From Brevundimonas bacteroides DSM 4726 (GTDB taxonomy: Bacteria > Pseudomonadota > Alphaproteobacteria > Caulobacterales > Caulobacteraceae), in NCBI RefSeq assembly GCF_000701445.1, contig NZ_JNIX01000009.1, forward strand, positions 124,001 to 188,000: a DNA stretch of 64,000 bases. The letters run 5' to 3'. The notes below the pieces were generated by a model. It was not told the DNA's origin, did not search any database, and was given only the letters and a program-made list of their open reading frames with translations. The translations under genes and the position numbers were made by a program. Each line of letters begins with the position of its first letter. Position 1 is the stretch's first letter. This document shows, one piece after another, positions 35,487 through 46,977 of this stretch.

Positions 35487-35761
35487 CCGTTCCTGACCCC
35501 CAAGCCGACGACAAGGTCGCCGCCTATCGCGCGGAGATCCGCGCCGTGGGCCGCACCCAGCGGCTGGCGGGGTTCGGGCTCGTGCTGCTGGGCGCCGTGC
35601 TGGTGTGGGCGGCGACGCGCGCCGGCGGTCTGGCCGAGGTCGTGCAGATGGCGGGCTATGCGTCGCTGGCGGCCGGATGGGCCCTGATGCTGACGGCCAT
35701 CTTCCTGCGCACGCGGTATCACCGCCGCCGCATGGCCGAGCTGGACGGAGGCGCGCGATGA
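35483..35761 (+). CDS. Small two-helix membrane protein between nuoE and nuoF
   Basis: 92 aa from GTG 35483, coupled to nuoE (GTGA). Two hydrophobic segments (LAGFGLVLLGAVLVWAA and YASLAAGWALMLTAIFL) after a charged N-terminus. Ends in DGGAR, like the next protein, because both share a 21-nt 3' end. Unknown function. Confidence 0.65.
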   Translation: MTVPDPQADDKVAAYRAEIRAVGRTQRLAGFGLVLLGAVLVWAATRAGGLAEVVQMAGYASLAAGWALMLTAIFLRTRYHRRRMAELDGGAR

Positions 35762-35982
35762 GCCGCCACGGCCAGAAGCCGCCCACGATGGATCCCAAGC
35801 TGTTCGTCCAATTGGGCATCGGCGACATCGTGCTGGGTCTCGGCCTGGCCGCCGCTGCGCTGCTCGGACTGCTGGGCGATGTGGACCGCACGCTGGTGGC
35901 CGGCATCGGTGGCGTGATCGCCGTCATCGGCGTGGGCATCGTGATCTGGGCGCGGTCCAGGATGGACGGAGGCGCGCGATGA
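35758..35982 (+). CDS. Small two-helix membrane protein 2 between nuoE and nuoF
   Basis: 74 aa from ATG 35758, overlapping the previous stop. Two hydrophobic segments (IGDIVLGLGLAAAALLGLLG and LVAGIGGVIAVIGVGIVIWA), ending MDGGAR. Preceded by GGAGG 8 nt before the ATG. Unknown function. Confidence 0.65.
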   Translation: MSRHGQKPPTMDPKLFVQLGIGDIVLGLGLAAAALLGLLGDVDRTLVAGIGGVIAVIGVGIVIWARSRMDGGAR

Positions 35983-36342
35983 GAGCGTCGCAGCCCTGTC
36001 AGGTCCGTGGCGCACAGTCGCTGATCTCAAGACGTTCGGGGGACCGTCGTGACATCGTCAAAGCCCGGTCGCGGCAAGTCCGCCGGCCTGTTCCTGGCCA
36101 ATCTGATGGGGGCGGGGGCCCTGCCGCTCGGCGGCGCGGTTGCGCCGCAACCTCAGCCTCCGACACCCGCGCCCACAGCGCCGTCTTCTCCGTCCGGTAC
36201 CCCGAATGCGCCTGAGCCTCCGTCATCCCAATCCCAGCGCCCGCCGCCGCGCGAGGAGCGCGAAACCGGCGATCGTCGCAGCGAGCTGTCGCGCCCGCGC
36301 GGCCGGGGCGTCGGCGGCGGCGGCCGGGGAGGGAGCCCGCTG
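35983..36342 (+). other. 360-bp Pro-rich spacer before nuoF
   Basis: No gene can be supported with confidence. An in-frame reading from GTG 36049 runs into nuoF and would give a 98-residue Pro/Ser/Arg-rich extension with one hydrophobic patch ([16 protein letters not shown]). A different frame opens at ATG 35979 behind a GGAGG site but gives an Arg/Ser-rich product that looks like chance. GGGGAGGGAG near 36330 is the probable nuoF ribosome site. Confidence 0.5.
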
Positions 36343-37656
<1,314 letters not shown>

Positions 37657-37659
37657 GGG

Positions 37660-38025
37660 ATGGTCGAGGAACCCATCCTGAACCGCATTGCCTTCGGCGT
37701 GGGCATGGGGGCGGTGATCTTTTGGCCAGCCTGGCTGATGTCTGCCGTGACAGGGGCATTATGCCTCGTTCGCAGGGAGCCTCGTGTCGCCAGTTTGTTG
37801 CTCGGTCTGGCGGCAACGCCACTCGCCGTGCTGGGCCTGTTCACTGTCCTCATCAACCGAGGCGCTGAGATCGAAACCGCAGGGAGCATTCAGGCGATCG
37901 GCCTTGACGGTGCGGCGTGGGTGTTCTTGATCAGCAGTGTCCTTTGCATTGCGGTCTCGGCTGGCGTCTGGGTCCGATGGACGCTCCACCGGCTCGGCCG
38001 AAGGGAGCCCGCGCTCCGTGCTTAA
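37660..38025 (+). CDS. Small membrane protein between nuoF and nuoG
   Basis: 121 aa from ATG 37660, 3 nt after nuoF. Three to four hydrophobic segments (FGVGMGAVIFWPAWLMSAV, VASLLLGLAATPLAVLGLFTVL, AAWVFLISSVLCIAVSAGVWV). Overlaps the following lipoprotein gene by 8 nt. No family recognised. Confidence 0.65.
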   Translation: MVEEPILNRIAFGVGMGAVIFWPAWLMSAVTGALCLVRREPRVASLLLGLAATPLAVLGLFTVLINRGAEIETAGSIQAIGLDGAAWVFLISSVLCIAVSAGVWVRWTLHRLGRREPALRA

Positions 38026-38515
38026 GCGAGTATCAGCAACTATTGCCCTCGTTGGCCTTGCAGCTTGCGGCCAGGCAGGTGACACCGTTGAGCCGACGCC
38101 GGTCGAGCAGGCGGCGGCGCAAGCGCCCGTGTCCGACGCCGTGGCGGAGACGCCGGCCGTGTTGACCGCTGTCGATTTGCGCCGCGTGTGCCGCGCGGGG
38201 CTGGCGGCGATCCACGGCCAGACGCTGGACGCCATGCAGATCACGGGCGCGGAGGGCGAGGTGCTGAATGCCCAGTGGCGCGCGCCCGTCGATGGCGGCT
38301 GGATGAAGGCCCAATGCCGCGCCGGAGGCGGTCTGGTGGTGTGGAAACCGCTGGAGTTGCCCGACCCGACGCAGGTCCGCTGGATGAACGAGGCGGGCGA
38401 TCCGGTCGTGCGCTATGCCATCCGGGGCGAAGAGATCGAGATCGTCCAGGCCCTGCCGGACGGCACGACGCAGCAGGCGATGATGGCCGTGCGTCCTGAG
38501 GAAGAGGTAAGCTGA
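38018..38515 (+). CDS. Lipoprotein between nuoF and nuoG
   Basis: 165 aa from GTG 38018 with AGGGAG upstream. Signal VLKRVSATIALVGLAAC with lipobox GLAAC, so a periplasm-facing lipoprotein. The mature part has an acidic Thr/Pro linker and a globular domain with two Cys (DLRRVCRAG, KAQCRAG). Its stop overlaps the nuoG start by 1 nt. No family recognised. Confidence 0.65.
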   Translation: MLKRVSATIALVGLAACGQAGDTVEPTPVEQAAAQAPVSDAVAETPAVLTAVDLRRVCRAGLAAIHGQTLDAMQITGAEGEVLNAQWRAPVDGGWMKAQCRAGGGLVVWKPLELPDPTQVRWMNEAGDPVVRYAIRGEEIEIVQALPDGTTQQAMMAVRPEEEVS

Positions 38516-40560
38516 TGCCCGTCGCCAAGGTCAACGGCGTCGAAGTCGAGTTCGAGCCCGGCATGACCGTGCTGCAGGTCGCCGAGCGCGCCGGGCACGA
38601 GATTCCGCGCTTCTGCTATCACGAGCGGCTGTCGATCGCCGGCAACTGCCGCATGTGCCTGGTCGAGGTGAAGCCCGGACCGCCCAAGCCGCAGGCGTCG
38701 TGCGCCCTGCCGGCCGCCGAGAACCAGGAGATCTTCACCGACACGCCGATGGTCAAGAAGGCCCGGGAAGGGGTGATGGAGTTCCTGCTCATCAACCATC
38801 CGCTGGACTGCCCCATCTGCGACCAGGGCGGCGAATGCGACCTGCAGGACCAGGCCATGGGCTATGGCCGCGACGGCTCGCGCTATGCCGAGAACAAGCG
38901 GGCGGTCGAAGAAAAGAACATGGGCCCGACCATTAAGACCTTCATGACGCGCTGCATCCAGTGCACGCGCTGCGTGAGGTTCATCACGGAAGTGGCTGGT
39001 GTTCCTGACATCGGCATGATTTCGCGCGGCGAGGACGCCGAGATCACGACCTATCTGGAGAAGTCGGTCGACAGCGAGCTGTCGGGCAACGTCAACGACC
39101 TGTGCCCCGTCGGCGCCCTGACCCACCGGCCCTGGTCGTTCCAGTACCGGCCGTGGGAGCTGAAACGGACCGAGAGCATCGACGTCATGGACGCGCTGGG
39201 GTCCAACATCTCGATCCAGTCGCGCGGGCCGGAGGTCATCCGCATCCTGCCGCGCGTGCACGAGGGCATCAACGAGGAGTGGCTGGCCGACCGCAGCCGC
39301 TATGTGACCGACGGCCTGCAGGCGCGTCGCCTGGACCGGCCCTATGTGCGCGAGGACGGCAAGCTGCGCCCCGCCTCGTGGGACGAGGCGCTGAACGCGG
39401 TGGCCGCGAAGCTGAAGGCCGCCAAGCCCGAGAAGATCGGCGTCATCGCCGGCGACCTGCAGGACGCGGAGTCGATGAAGGCGGCGCTGGACCTGTTCCG
39501 CGCGCTGGGGTCGGCCAACACGGATTGCCGTCAGGACGGCTCGGCCGCTGGCGTCGGCGCGCGCGAGGGCTGGCTGTTCAACAGCGGGCTGCAAGGCATC
39601 GAGCAGGCGGACTCCATCCTGCTGGTCGGGACCAATCCGCGCGCCGAGGCGCCGCTGCTGAACGCACGCATCAGGAAGGCCTGGCTGGCGGGCAAGACCC
39701 GCGTCGGCCTGATCGGCGAGCAGCTGGACCTGACCTACGACTATGACCTGATCGGTCGCGGCACGAAGACCCTGGCCAAGCTGCCCAAGGCGGCCGTGGA
39801 CGCCCTGTCGAACGCCGAGCGGCCCGCCATCGTGGTCGGGGCAGGGGCCCTGACCGGCCCGAACGGGGCCGCCGTGCTGAACGCGCTCGGCAAGCTCGCG
39901 GCGAAAGTGGGCGTCGTAAGAGACGGCTGGAACGGCTTCAATGTCCTGCATTCGGCGGCCTCGCGGGTCGGCGGTCTGGACATGGGCTTCGTTCCCGCCG
40001 CCGGCGGCCTGTCGGCGCACGAGATGGTGCAGAAGGGCGCGCTGGACGTGCTGTTCCTGCTGGGCGCCGACGAGATCGAGACCGGCGCGAGCAAGGCCTT
40101 CAAGGTCTATCTGGGCAGCCATGGCGACCGGGGCGCGCACGGCGCCGACGTCATCCTGCCGGGCGCGGCCTGGACGGAGAAGCCGGGTCTCTATGTCAAC
40201 ACCGAGGGTCGGGTGCAGATGGCCGAACGGGCCGTCTTCCCCAAGGGCGAGGCCAAGGAAGACTGGGCCATCCTGCGCGCCCTGTCCGAGCGTGTTGGGG
40301 CGACCCTGCCGTACGACACTCTGGACCAGCTGCGGGCCCGGCTGATGGCCGATCACCCGACGTTTGGCCGCATCGACTACCTGGCCCCGGCGGGGTCGTT
40401 CGACGTCGCGAGCCTGGGCGCCAAGGGCGAGCTGGGCGACACGGCGCTGCGCTCGTCTGTGGTCGACCCCTATCTGATGAACCCGATCGCGCGGGCCAGC
40501 GCGACCATGGCCGAGCTGAGCGAGCAACGCGTCGCTCCGGCCCTGATGGCGGCGGAGTAG
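38515..40560 (+). CDS. nuoG: NADH-quinone oxidoreductase subunit G
   Basis: 681 aa, 75-kDa-type subunit. N-terminal ferredoxin domain with [19 protein letters not shown] ([2Fe-2S]), then [18 protein letters not shown] and the [10 protein letters not shown] / CPVGAL [4Fe-4S] sites. The rest is a molybdopterin-oxidoreductase-like domain without cofactor binding, typical of complex I. Start shares TGATG with the lipoprotein stop. Confidence 0.96.
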   Translation: MPVAKVNGVEVEFEPGMTVLQVAERAGHEIPRFCYHERLSIAGNCRMCLVEVKPGPPKPQASCALPAAENQEIFTDTPMVKKAREGVMEFLLINHPLDCPICDQGGECDLQDQAMGYGRDGSRYAENKRAVEEKNMGPTIKTFMTRCIQCTRCVRFITEVAGVPDIGMISRGEDAEITTYLEKSVDSELSGNVNDLCPVGALTHRPWSFQYRPWELKRTESIDVMDALGSNISIQSRGPEVIRILPRVHEGINEEWLADRSRYVTDGLQARRLDRPYVREDGKLRPASWDEALNAVAAKLKAAKPEKIGVIAGDLQDAESMKAALDLFRALGSANTDCRQDGSAAGVGAREGWLFNSGLQGIEQADSILLVGTNPRAEAPLLNARIRKAWLAGKTRVGLIGEQLDLTYDYDLIGRGTKTLAKLPKAAVDALSNAERPAIVVGAGALTGPNGAAVLNALGKLAAKVGVVRDGWNGFNVLHSAASRVGGLDMGFVPAAGGLSAHEMVQKGALDVLFLLGADEIETGASKAFKVYLGSHGDRGAHGADVILPGAAWTEKPGLYVNTEGRVQMAERAVFPKGEAKEDWAILRALSERVGATLPYDTLDQLRARLMADHPTFGRIDYLAPAGSFDVASLGAKGELGDTALRSSVVDPYLMNPIARASATMAELSEQRVAPALMAAE

Positions 40561-40564
40561 GCCG

Positions 40565-41632
40565 ATGCAGGAGATGTGGAGCACCCCGGGCGGCTGGGCC
40601 CTGCTGACGACGCTGGGCATCCTGATCGTGACGGTCGGGATCCTGCTGTCGCTGGCCTTCCTGCTGCTGCTGGACCGAAAGATCTGGGCGGGCGTGCAGA
40701 TGCGAAAGGGCCCCAACGTCGTGGGCCCGTTCGGCCTGCTTCAGTCCTTCGCCGACTTCTTCAAGTTCGTTCTCAAGGAGATCGTCGTTCCGGCCGGGGC
40801 CGACAAGACGGTCTTCATCCTGGCCCCCCTGATCACCTTCGTCCTGGCCTTCATCGCCTGGGCCGCGATCCCGTTCGCGCCGGGTTGGGTCATCTCCGAC
40901 CTGAACGTCGGCATCCTCTACATCTTCGCGATCAGTTCGCTGGGCGTGTATGGCATCATCATGGGCGGATGGGCTTCGAACTCGAAGTATCCGTTCCTGG
41001 GCTCGCTGCGGTCGGCGGCGCAGATGGTGTCCTATGAGGTCTCCATCGGCCTGATCATCATCAATGTCATCCTGCTGGCCGGGACCATGAACCTGACGTC
41101 GATCGTGACGGCGCAGGAGGGCTGGTTCTGGAACTGGTTCGGCTTCGGCGGCGGGCTGGACAGCTGGCCGCTGGTGGCGGTGATGTTTCCAATGGCGATC
41201 ATGTTCTTCGTCTCGGCCCTGGCCGAAACCAACCGCCCGCCGTTCGACCTGCCCGAGGCCGAGTCCGAGCTCGTGGCCGGGTATCAGGTGGAGTATTCCT
41301 CGACCCCGTACCTGCTGTTCATGATCGGCGAGTACGCCAACATCGTCTTTATGTGCGCCATGATCAGCCTGCTGTTCTTCGGCGGCTGGAACCCGGGTTT
41401 TCCCATCGACTTCGCCGCCGAGTGGCCGCCGTTCCTGGTGAACCTGCTGCTGTTCCTCGTGTTCGCGGCCAAGATCGTCTTCTGGTTCTTCATGATCTCA
41501 ATCGTGAAGGCCTTCGTGCCCCGTTATCGTTACGACCAGCTGATGCGGCTGGGCTGGAAGATCTTCCTGCCGACGTCGCTGGTGGCCGTGGTCATCGTGG
41601 CGGCTTGGCGCGTCTTCGTGGTGGGCGGATGA
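40565..41632 (+). CDS. nuoH: NADH-quinone oxidoreductase subunit H
   Basis: 355 aa, eight membrane helices, at the junction of the two arms by the quinone channel. Motifs [37 protein letters not shown]. The stop overlaps the small lipoprotein gene by 4 nt. Confidence 0.96.
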   Translation: MQEMWSTPGGWALLTTLGILIVTVGILLSLAFLLLLDRKIWAGVQMRKGPNVVGPFGLLQSFADFFKFVLKEIVVPAGADKTVFILAPLITFVLAFIAWAAIPFAPGWVISDLNVGILYIFAISSLGVYGIIMGGWASNSKYPFLGSLRSAAQMVSYEVSIGLIIINVILLAGTMNLTSIVTAQEGWFWNWFGFGGGLDSWPLVAVMFPMAIMFFVSALAETNRPPFDLPEAESELVAGYQVEYSSTPYLLFMIGEYANIVFMCAMISLLFFGGWNPGFPIDFAAEWPPFLVNLLLFLVFAAKIVFWFFMISIVKAFVPRYRYDQLMRLGWKIFLPTSLVAVVIVAAWRVFVVGG

Positions 41633-41850
41633 TGCGGGCCGTGATCCTGAGCCTCACGGCGCTGGCGACCGCCGCCTGCACCTTTCCCGCGCCCTACGAG
41701 CCGGATCCCACTTCGGTCTATCAGTGGGAGCGGCGTCAGGAGGAGATCACGCGCCGCGAGGCCGAGCGCCGCCGCCTGTGCGCCATTCGTAACGAGGACA
41801 GCGAGGGCTACGACCGCGACTGCCGCCGTTCGGGAGACCCCCAGTCATGA
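41629..41850 (+). CDS. Small lipoprotein between nuoH and nuoI
   Basis: 73 aa from ATG 41629 (or 41632), overlapping nuoH (ATGA) and, at its end, nuoI (ATGA). Lipobox LATAAC after [11 protein letters not shown]. Mature part short, charged and Arg/Glu-rich ([14 protein letters not shown]), with two further Cys. No family recognised. Confidence 0.65.
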   Translation: MMRAVILSLTALATAACTFPAPYEPDPTSVYQWERRQEEITRREAERRRLCAIRNEDSEGYDRDCRRSGDPQS

Positions 41851-42338
41851 TCACGCGCATCGTCCAGGCCGCGAAGGGGGCCATGCTGATCGATCTGATC
41901 GGCGCGGTCGGCCTGTCGCTGAAGTACATGGCGCGGCCCAAGGCCACCGTGAACTATCCGTTCGAGCGCAACCCGAAGTCGCCACGCTTCCGGGGCGAGC
42001 ATGCGCTGCGCCGCTATCCGAACGGCGAGGAACGCTGCATCGCCTGCAAGCTGTGCGAGGCCATCTGCCCGGCGCAGGCCATCACGATCGAATCCGAGCC
42101 CCGCGCCGACGGCAGCCGCCGGACGACCCGCTACGACATCGACATGGTCAAGTGCATCTACTGCGGCCTGTGCCAGGAGGCCTGCCCGGTTGACGCCATC
42201 GTCGAGGGTCCGAACATGGATTTCACCGTCGAGACCCGCGAGGAGCTGCTCTACGACAAGCAGCGACTGCTGGATAACGGCGACCGCTGGGAGCGGGTCA
42301 TCGCCAGGAACCTGGAGCTCGACGCGCCCTATCGGTGA
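41847..42338 (+). CDS. nuoI: NADH-quinone oxidoreductase subunit I
   Basis: 163 aa, TYKY-type ferredoxin subunit with two [4Fe-4S] motifs: [15 protein letters not shown] and [19 protein letters not shown] 41847 overlaps the lipoprotein stop by 4 nt. Confidence 0.96.
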   Translation: MITRIVQAAKGAMLIDLIGAVGLSLKYMARPKATVNYPFERNPKSPRFRGEHALRRYPNGEERCIACKLCEAICPAQAITIESEPRADGSRRTTRYDIDMVKCIYCGLCQEACPVDAIVEGPNMDFTVETREELLYDKQRLLDNGDRWERVIARNLELDAPYR

Positions 42339-42409
42339 CGTCGGCTTCGACTCGTCTTTCGACGGGTGATTTGGCCGCTTCCGTTGGGGGCAGTCGCTGT
42401 CTAAGAGGT

Positions 42410-42425
42410 GCGGCGTTTTCGCCGC
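42410..42425. other. Short GC hairpin in the nuoI-nuoJ gap
   Basis: GCGGCG-TTTT-CGCCGC, 6-bp stem, inside the 116-nt gap before nuoJ, the widest gap in the operon apart from the nuoF spacer. No U tract follows, so it is not a clear terminator; an mRNA-processing or stability element is possible. Confidence 0.3.
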
Positions 42426-42454
42426 GCTGAATCGGAAAGGGGCACGCGCCTCCC

Positions 42455-43081
42455 ATGCTGCAAGGCATAGCCTTCTATGTGATGTCGGCGGTCGCCGTGG
42501 TCGCCGGCCTGCTGGTCGTGACGGCGCGGAACCCCGTGCACTCCGTCCTGTGGCTGATCCTGGCCTTCTTTTCCTCGGCCGGGCTGTTCGTGCTGCTGGG
42601 CGCCGAGTTCCTGGCGATGCTGCTGGTGGTCGTCTACGTCGGCGCGGTCGCGGTGCTGTTCCTGTTCGTCGTCATGATGCTGGACGTGGACTTCGTGCGC
42701 CTGAGGGAAGGCTTCGCCTCCTACCTGCCGCTGGCGGCCATCGTGGCGGGCATCCTGCTGGCCGAGATGGTGATGATCTCGATCCTGGTGGCCCAGGGCG
42801 GGGCGGCGGCCGATGCGGCCGCGCCGGTCGTCTATGGCGCCGACCGAACCAACGTCGAGGCGATCGGGCGGGTGCTCTACACGGAGTACGTCTACCTGTT
42901 CCAGGCGGCCGGCATCGTGCTGCTGATCGCCATGATCGGGGCCATCGTCCTGACGCTGCGCAAGAAGCCGTCGGTCCGCCGTCAGGACCCGGGCGCCCAG
43001 ACCAACCGCGACCGCCGCACCTCGGTCGAGATCAAGGGCGTGACGACCGGCGTGGGCGTCACCTCAGAGGAGCTGCGCTGA
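42455..43081 (+). CDS. nuoJ: NADH-quinone oxidoreductase subunit J
   Basis: 208 aa with five membrane helices and the NP-H conserved start [13 protein letters not shown]. Cytoplasmic C-tail of about 35 charged residues. Overlaps nuoK by 1 nt. Confidence 0.96.
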   Translation: MLQGIAFYVMSAVAVVAGLLVVTARNPVHSVLWLILAFFSSAGLFVLLGAEFLAMLLVVVYVGAVAVLFLFVVMMLDVDFVRLREGFASYLPLAAIVAGILLAEMVMISILVAQGGAAADAAAPVVYGADRTNVEAIGRVLYTEYVYLFQAAGIVLLIAMIGAIVLTLRKKPSVRRQDPGAQTNRDRRTSVEIKGVTTGVGVTSEELR

Positions 43082-43389
43082 TGGAGGTCACGCTCCAGCA
43101 CTATCTGGCGGTCGCCGCCATGCTGTTCACCATCGGGGTGTTCGGCATCTTCGTGAACCGCAAGAACGTCATCATCATCCTGATGTCGGTCGAGCTGATC
43201 CTGCTCGCGGTGAACATCAACTTCGTCGCCTTCTCGGCCTATCTGAACGACGTCCATGGGCAGATCATGGCCATGTTCGTCCTGACGGTGGCGGCCGCCG
43301 AGGCGGCGGTGGGCCTGGCCATCCTGGTGACCTTCTTCCGCAACCGCGGCGACATCGCGGTTGATGACGCCAGCGTGATGAAGGGCTGA
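43081..43389 (+). CDS. nuoK: NADH-quinone oxidoreductase subunit K
   Basis: 102 aa, three helices. The conserved proton-path glutamates are in [11 protein letters not shown] and [13 protein letters not shown]. Confidence 0.96.
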   Translation: MEVTLQHYLAVAAMLFTIGVFGIFVNRKNVIIILMSVELILLAVNINFVAFSAYLNDVHGQIMAMFVLTVAAAEAAVGLAILVTFFRNRGDIAVDDASVMKG

Positions 43390-43391
43390 TC

Positions 43392-45482
43392 GTGTCTCTC
43401 GAACTGCTCGTTACCCTCGGCGTCTTCGCCCCTCTGCTCGGCGCGGCCGTGGCCGGGTTCTTCGGCCGCCGCATCGGCGACATCCCCTCTCAGGCGGTCA
43501 CGACCGGCCTGCTGTTCTTCTCCTGCGCCGTGGCCTGGACGGTCTTCAGCCAGTGGACCTGGGGCCATCTGGAGCCGTTCACGGTCCAGGTCGCGCCCTT
43601 CATCAATGTCGGCGATTTCCAGTCGAACTGGGCGATCCGCATCGATGCGCTGAGCGCGGTGATGCTGGTGGTGGTCACGACCGTGTCGTCGCTGGTTCAC
43701 CTGTATTCCTGGGGCTACATGGCCGAGGACGACAGCCGTCCGCGGTTCTTCGCCTATCTGTCGCTGTTCACCTTCGCCATGCTGGCGCTGGTGACGGCCG
43801 CCGACTTCATGCAGCTGTTCTTTGGCTGGGAAGGGGTGGGTCTGGCGTCCTATCTGCTGATCGGTTTCTGGTTCAAGAAGCCCACGGCCAGCGCCGCCGC
43901 CATCAAGGCCTTCGTGGTCAACCGTGTCGGCGACTTCGGCTTCGCTCTGGGCATCATCACCGTCTTCTGGATGTTCGGCACGATCCAGTTCGCCGAGCTG
44001 TTCCCGATGATCGCGGAGCGGGCGGGCACCGGTTGGTCGTTCCTGGGCTATGAGTGGTCGGCACTCGATCTGGCCGGCGTGCTGCTGTTCATCGGCGCCA
44101 TGGGCAAGTCGGCCCAGTTCTTCCTGCACACCTGGCTGCCCGACGCAATGGAGGGCCCGACGCCGGTCTCGGCCCTGATCCACGCCGCCACCATGGTGAC
44201 GGCGGGCGTCTACATGGTCTGCCTGCTCAGCCCGATCTACGAATATGCGCCGACGGCGGCCATGCTGATCGCCATCACCGGCGGGATCACGGCCCTGTTC
44301 GCCGCGACGGTCGGCCTGGCCCAGAACGACATCAAGCGGGTCATCGCCTATTCGACCTGTTCGCAGCTGGGCTACATGTTCTTCGCGGCGGGCGTCGGGG
44401 CCTATCAGGCCGCCATGTTCCACCTGTTCACCCACGCCTTCTTCAAGGCCCTGCTGTTCCTGGGCGCCGGCTCGGTGATCCACGGCATGCACCACGAGCA
44501 GGACATGCGGAAGATGGGCGGGCTGTGGAAGCTGCTGCCCGTCACCTATGCGGTGATGATGATCGGCACGATCGCCATCACCGGTATCGGCATCCCCGGC
44601 CACGAGTTCAAGTTCGGCTTCGCGGGCTTCTATTCCAAGGACTCCATCCTGGAGAGCGCCTTCGCCGCCGCCGACTACAGCCCCGTCGGCCTGTTCGTTT
44701 TCTTCATCGGCCTCTTCGCCGCAGGCCTGACGGCCTACTATTCGTGGCGGCTGGTGTTCATGACCTTCCACAACAAGCCGGCGTGGAAGGAGGAGCATGC
44801 GCACGACCACGCCCATGACGACCATGCGCAGCCGCACGCGCAGATCGAGACCCATTCGGAGCCGCTGCACGATGACGGCCACGGTCACGACGATCACGGC
44901 CACCATGGCCCGCTGAAGCCGCACGAGAGCCCGTGGGTGATGCTGGTGCCGCTGCTGCTGCTGTCGGTCGGGGCGATCGCCTCGGGCTTCGCCTTCTACG
45001 AGTTCTTCGTCGGCCACCACGAGCACGAGTTCTGGCGCGGGGCGATCTTCACAGGCCCTGAGAACCACGTCATCCACGACAGCCACGAGGTCCCGACCTG
45101 GGTGCTGTGGGCGCCGCTGGTCGTGTCGTCGATCGGCACCTTCGCCGCCGTCTACTTCTATGTCCTGCGAGAGGGCCTGGCCCGGCGCATGGCCGAGCGG
45201 GGCGGGCCGCTGAACAGCTTCCTGTCCAACAAGTGGTACTTCGACGAGATCTACGACTTCCTGTTCGTGAAGGGGGCCAAGGCGCTCGGCGACCTGTTCT
45301 GGAAGGTCGGGGACGTGCGGATCATCGACGGCCTGGGGCCGAACGGCGCCGCCTGGGCCTCGCTGAAGTCCGCCGCGCGGCTGGCCAAGATCCAGTCCGG
45401 CTATGTCTATCACTATGCGTTCGTGATGCTGCTCGGCGTGGCCGGCCTGCTCGCCTTCGCCATCTACGCCTGGGGTGCCTGA
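43392..45482 (+). CDS. nuoL: NADH-quinone oxidoreductase subunit L, with His-rich loop
   Basis: 696 aa from GTG 43392. Distal proton-pumping antiporter-like subunit: GWEGVGLASYLLIGFW (key Glu), FLHTWLPDAMEGPTPVSALIHAATMV, and the helix HL region. Longer than the E. coli protein because of a loop rich in His (14 His between residues 469 and 511, HAHDHAHDDHAQPH...) before the last helices. Such His stretches occur in some alphaproteobacterial NuoL proteins. Confidence 0.95.
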   Translation: MSLELLVTLGVFAPLLGAAVAGFFGRRIGDIPSQAVTTGLLFFSCAVAWTVFSQWTWGHLEPFTVQVAPFINVGDFQSNWAIRIDALSAVMLVVVTTVSSLVHLYSWGYMAEDDSRPRFFAYLSLFTFAMLALVTAADFMQLFFGWEGVGLASYLLIGFWFKKPTASAAAIKAFVVNRVGDFGFALGIITVFWMFGTIQFAELFPMIAERAGTGWSFLGYEWSALDLAGVLLFIGAMGKSAQFFLHTWLPDAMEGPTPVSALIHAATMVTAGVYMVCLLSPIYEYAPTAAMLIAITGGITALFAATVGLAQNDIKRVIAYSTCSQLGYMFFAAGVGAYQAAMFHLFTHAFFKALLFLGAGSVIHGMHHEQDMRKMGGLWKLLPVTYAVMMIGTIAITGIGIPGHEFKFGFAGFYSKDSILESAFAAADYSPVGLFVFFIGLFAAGLTAYYSWRLVFMTFHNKPAWKEEHAHDHAHDDHAQPHAQIETHSEPLHDDGHGHDDHGHHGPLKPHESPWVMLVPLLLLSVGAIASGFAFYEFFVGHHEHEFWRGAIFTGPENHVIHDSHEVPTWVLWAPLVVSSIGTFAAVYFYVLREGLARRMAERGGPLNSFLSNKWYFDEIYDFLFVKGAKALGDLFWKVGDVRIIDGLGPNGAAWASLKSAARLAKIQSGYVYHYAFVMLLGVAGLLAFAIYAWGA

Positions 45483-45485
45483 GTT

Positions 45486-46970
45486 ATGGGTGCGATCCCC
45501 AATATCCTGAGCGTCGTCACCTTCCTGCCTCTGGTGGGCGCGCTGCTGATCCTGATCGGTCGGCTGACGACCAAGAACGCCGACGGCCTGGCCCGCTGGG
45601 TCGCGCTGGGCACGACGCTGGTCACGCTGGCAGTGTCCTGCGTGCTGGTGGCGCAGTTCGATCCGTCAAGCGCCGCCTATCAGTTCGTGGAACGCTACGC
45701 CTGGTTCGCCGGGGCCGAATACCACCTGGGCGTGGACGGGGTGTCGATCCTGTTCGTGCTGCTGACCGCCTTCCTGCTGCCGATCTGCATCGCGGCCAGC
45801 TGGACCACCATCAAGGACCGCGTCGTCGACTACATGATCGCGTTTCTGGTGCTGGAGACGCTGGTGATCGGCGTCTTCACAGCGCTGGACCTCTTCCTGT
45901 TCTACATCTTCTTCGAGGGCACCCTCGTTCCGATGTTCATCATCATCGGGGTGTGGGGTGGCGCGAACCGCATCTACGCGGCCTACAAATTCTTCCTCTA
46001 CACCCTGCTGGGCTCGGTCCTGATGCTGCTGGCCATGCTTTGGATGGCCAATGAGGCGGGCACGACCAGCATTCCGGAACTGAAAGACTACGTCTTCGGC
46101 GGCTGGGCCCAGTCGATCCTGTGGCTCGCCTTCTTCGCGTCGTTCGCGGTGAAGATGCCGATGTGGCCGGTGCACACCTGGCTGCCGGACGCCCACGTGC
46201 AGGCCCCGACAGCGGGGTCCGTCATCCTGGCCGGCATCTTGCTGAAGCTCGGCGGTTACGGCTTCATCCTGTTCAATGTGCCGATGTTCCCGGATGCGTC
46301 CGTGCTGTACCGGCCCCTGGTCTTCACCCTGTCGGTGATCGCCATCGCCTACACCTCGCTGGTCGCCTTCCGTCAGACCGACATCAAGAAGCTGATCGCC
46401 TACTCGTCGGTCGCGCACATGGGCTTCGTGACCATGGGCATCTTTGCCGGCAACGAACAGGGAATGCAGGGCGCCATCTTCCAGATGCTGAGCCACGGCC
46501 TGATCTCGGGCGCGCTCTTCCTGTGCGTCGGCGTGGTCTATGATCGGATGCACACCCGCGAGATCGCCTTCTACGGCGGGCTGACCAGCCGGATGCCGTG
46601 GTACGCGGCCATCTTCCTGATGTTCACCATGGCCAACGTCGGCCTGCCGGGCACCAGTGGCTTCATCGGCGAGATCCTGACCATGACGGGGGTCTATGAG
46701 GCCTCGACCTGGGCGGCGTTCGTGGCGGCGACGGGCGTGATCCTGTCGGCGGTCTATGCCCTGACGCTGTATCGCAACGTCATGTTCGGCGAGATCACCA
46801 ATCCGGCGCTGGCGACCATCAAGGACATCGACCTGCGCGAGCTGGCGATCTTCGTTCCGCTTATCATCGGCACCATCTGGCTAGGCGTGCAGCCTGGCCT
46901 GGTGCTGGACTACACCGCCGCCTCCGTCGACGCCGTCGTCGGCGGCTGGCGCCTCGCGACCGGCGGGTGA
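45486..46970 (+). CDS. nuoM: NADH-quinone oxidoreductase subunit M
   Basis: 494 aa, antiporter-like subunit with about 14 helices. Conserved Glu in [11 protein letters not shown], Lys in [22 protein letters not shown]. Starts 3 nt after nuoL. Confidence 0.96.
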   Translation: MGAIPNILSVVTFLPLVGALLILIGRLTTKNADGLARWVALGTTLVTLAVSCVLVAQFDPSSAAYQFVERYAWFAGAEYHLGVDGVSILFVLLTAFLLPICIAASWTTIKDRVVDYMIAFLVLETLVIGVFTALDLFLFYIFFEGTLVPMFIIIGVWGGANRIYAAYKFFLYTLLGSVLMLLAMLWMANEAGTTSIPELKDYVFGGWAQSILWLAFFASFAVKMPMWPVHTWLPDAHVQAPTAGSVILAGILLKLGGYGFILFNVPMFPDASVLYRPLVFTLSVIAIAYTSLVAFRQTDIKKLIAYSSVAHMGFVTMGIFAGNEQGMQGAIFQMLSHGLISGALFLCVGVVYDRMHTREIAFYGGLTSRMPWYAAIFLMFTMANVGLPGTSGFIGEILTMTGVYEASTWAAFVAATGVILSAVYALTLYRNVMFGEITNPALATIKDIDLRELAIFVPLIIGTIWLGVQPGLVLDYTAASVDAVVGGWRLATGG

Positions 46971-46977
46971 GAGACGA

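Noticed and set aside
35979..36215. 79-codon frame after the second DGGAR repeat
   Set aside because: Good ribosome site but Arg/Ser-rich sequence with no hydrophobic or domain pattern; left as spacer.
43239..45413. 724-codon minus frame across nuoK/nuoL
   Set aside because: Shadow of nuoL on the other strand; no recognisable features.
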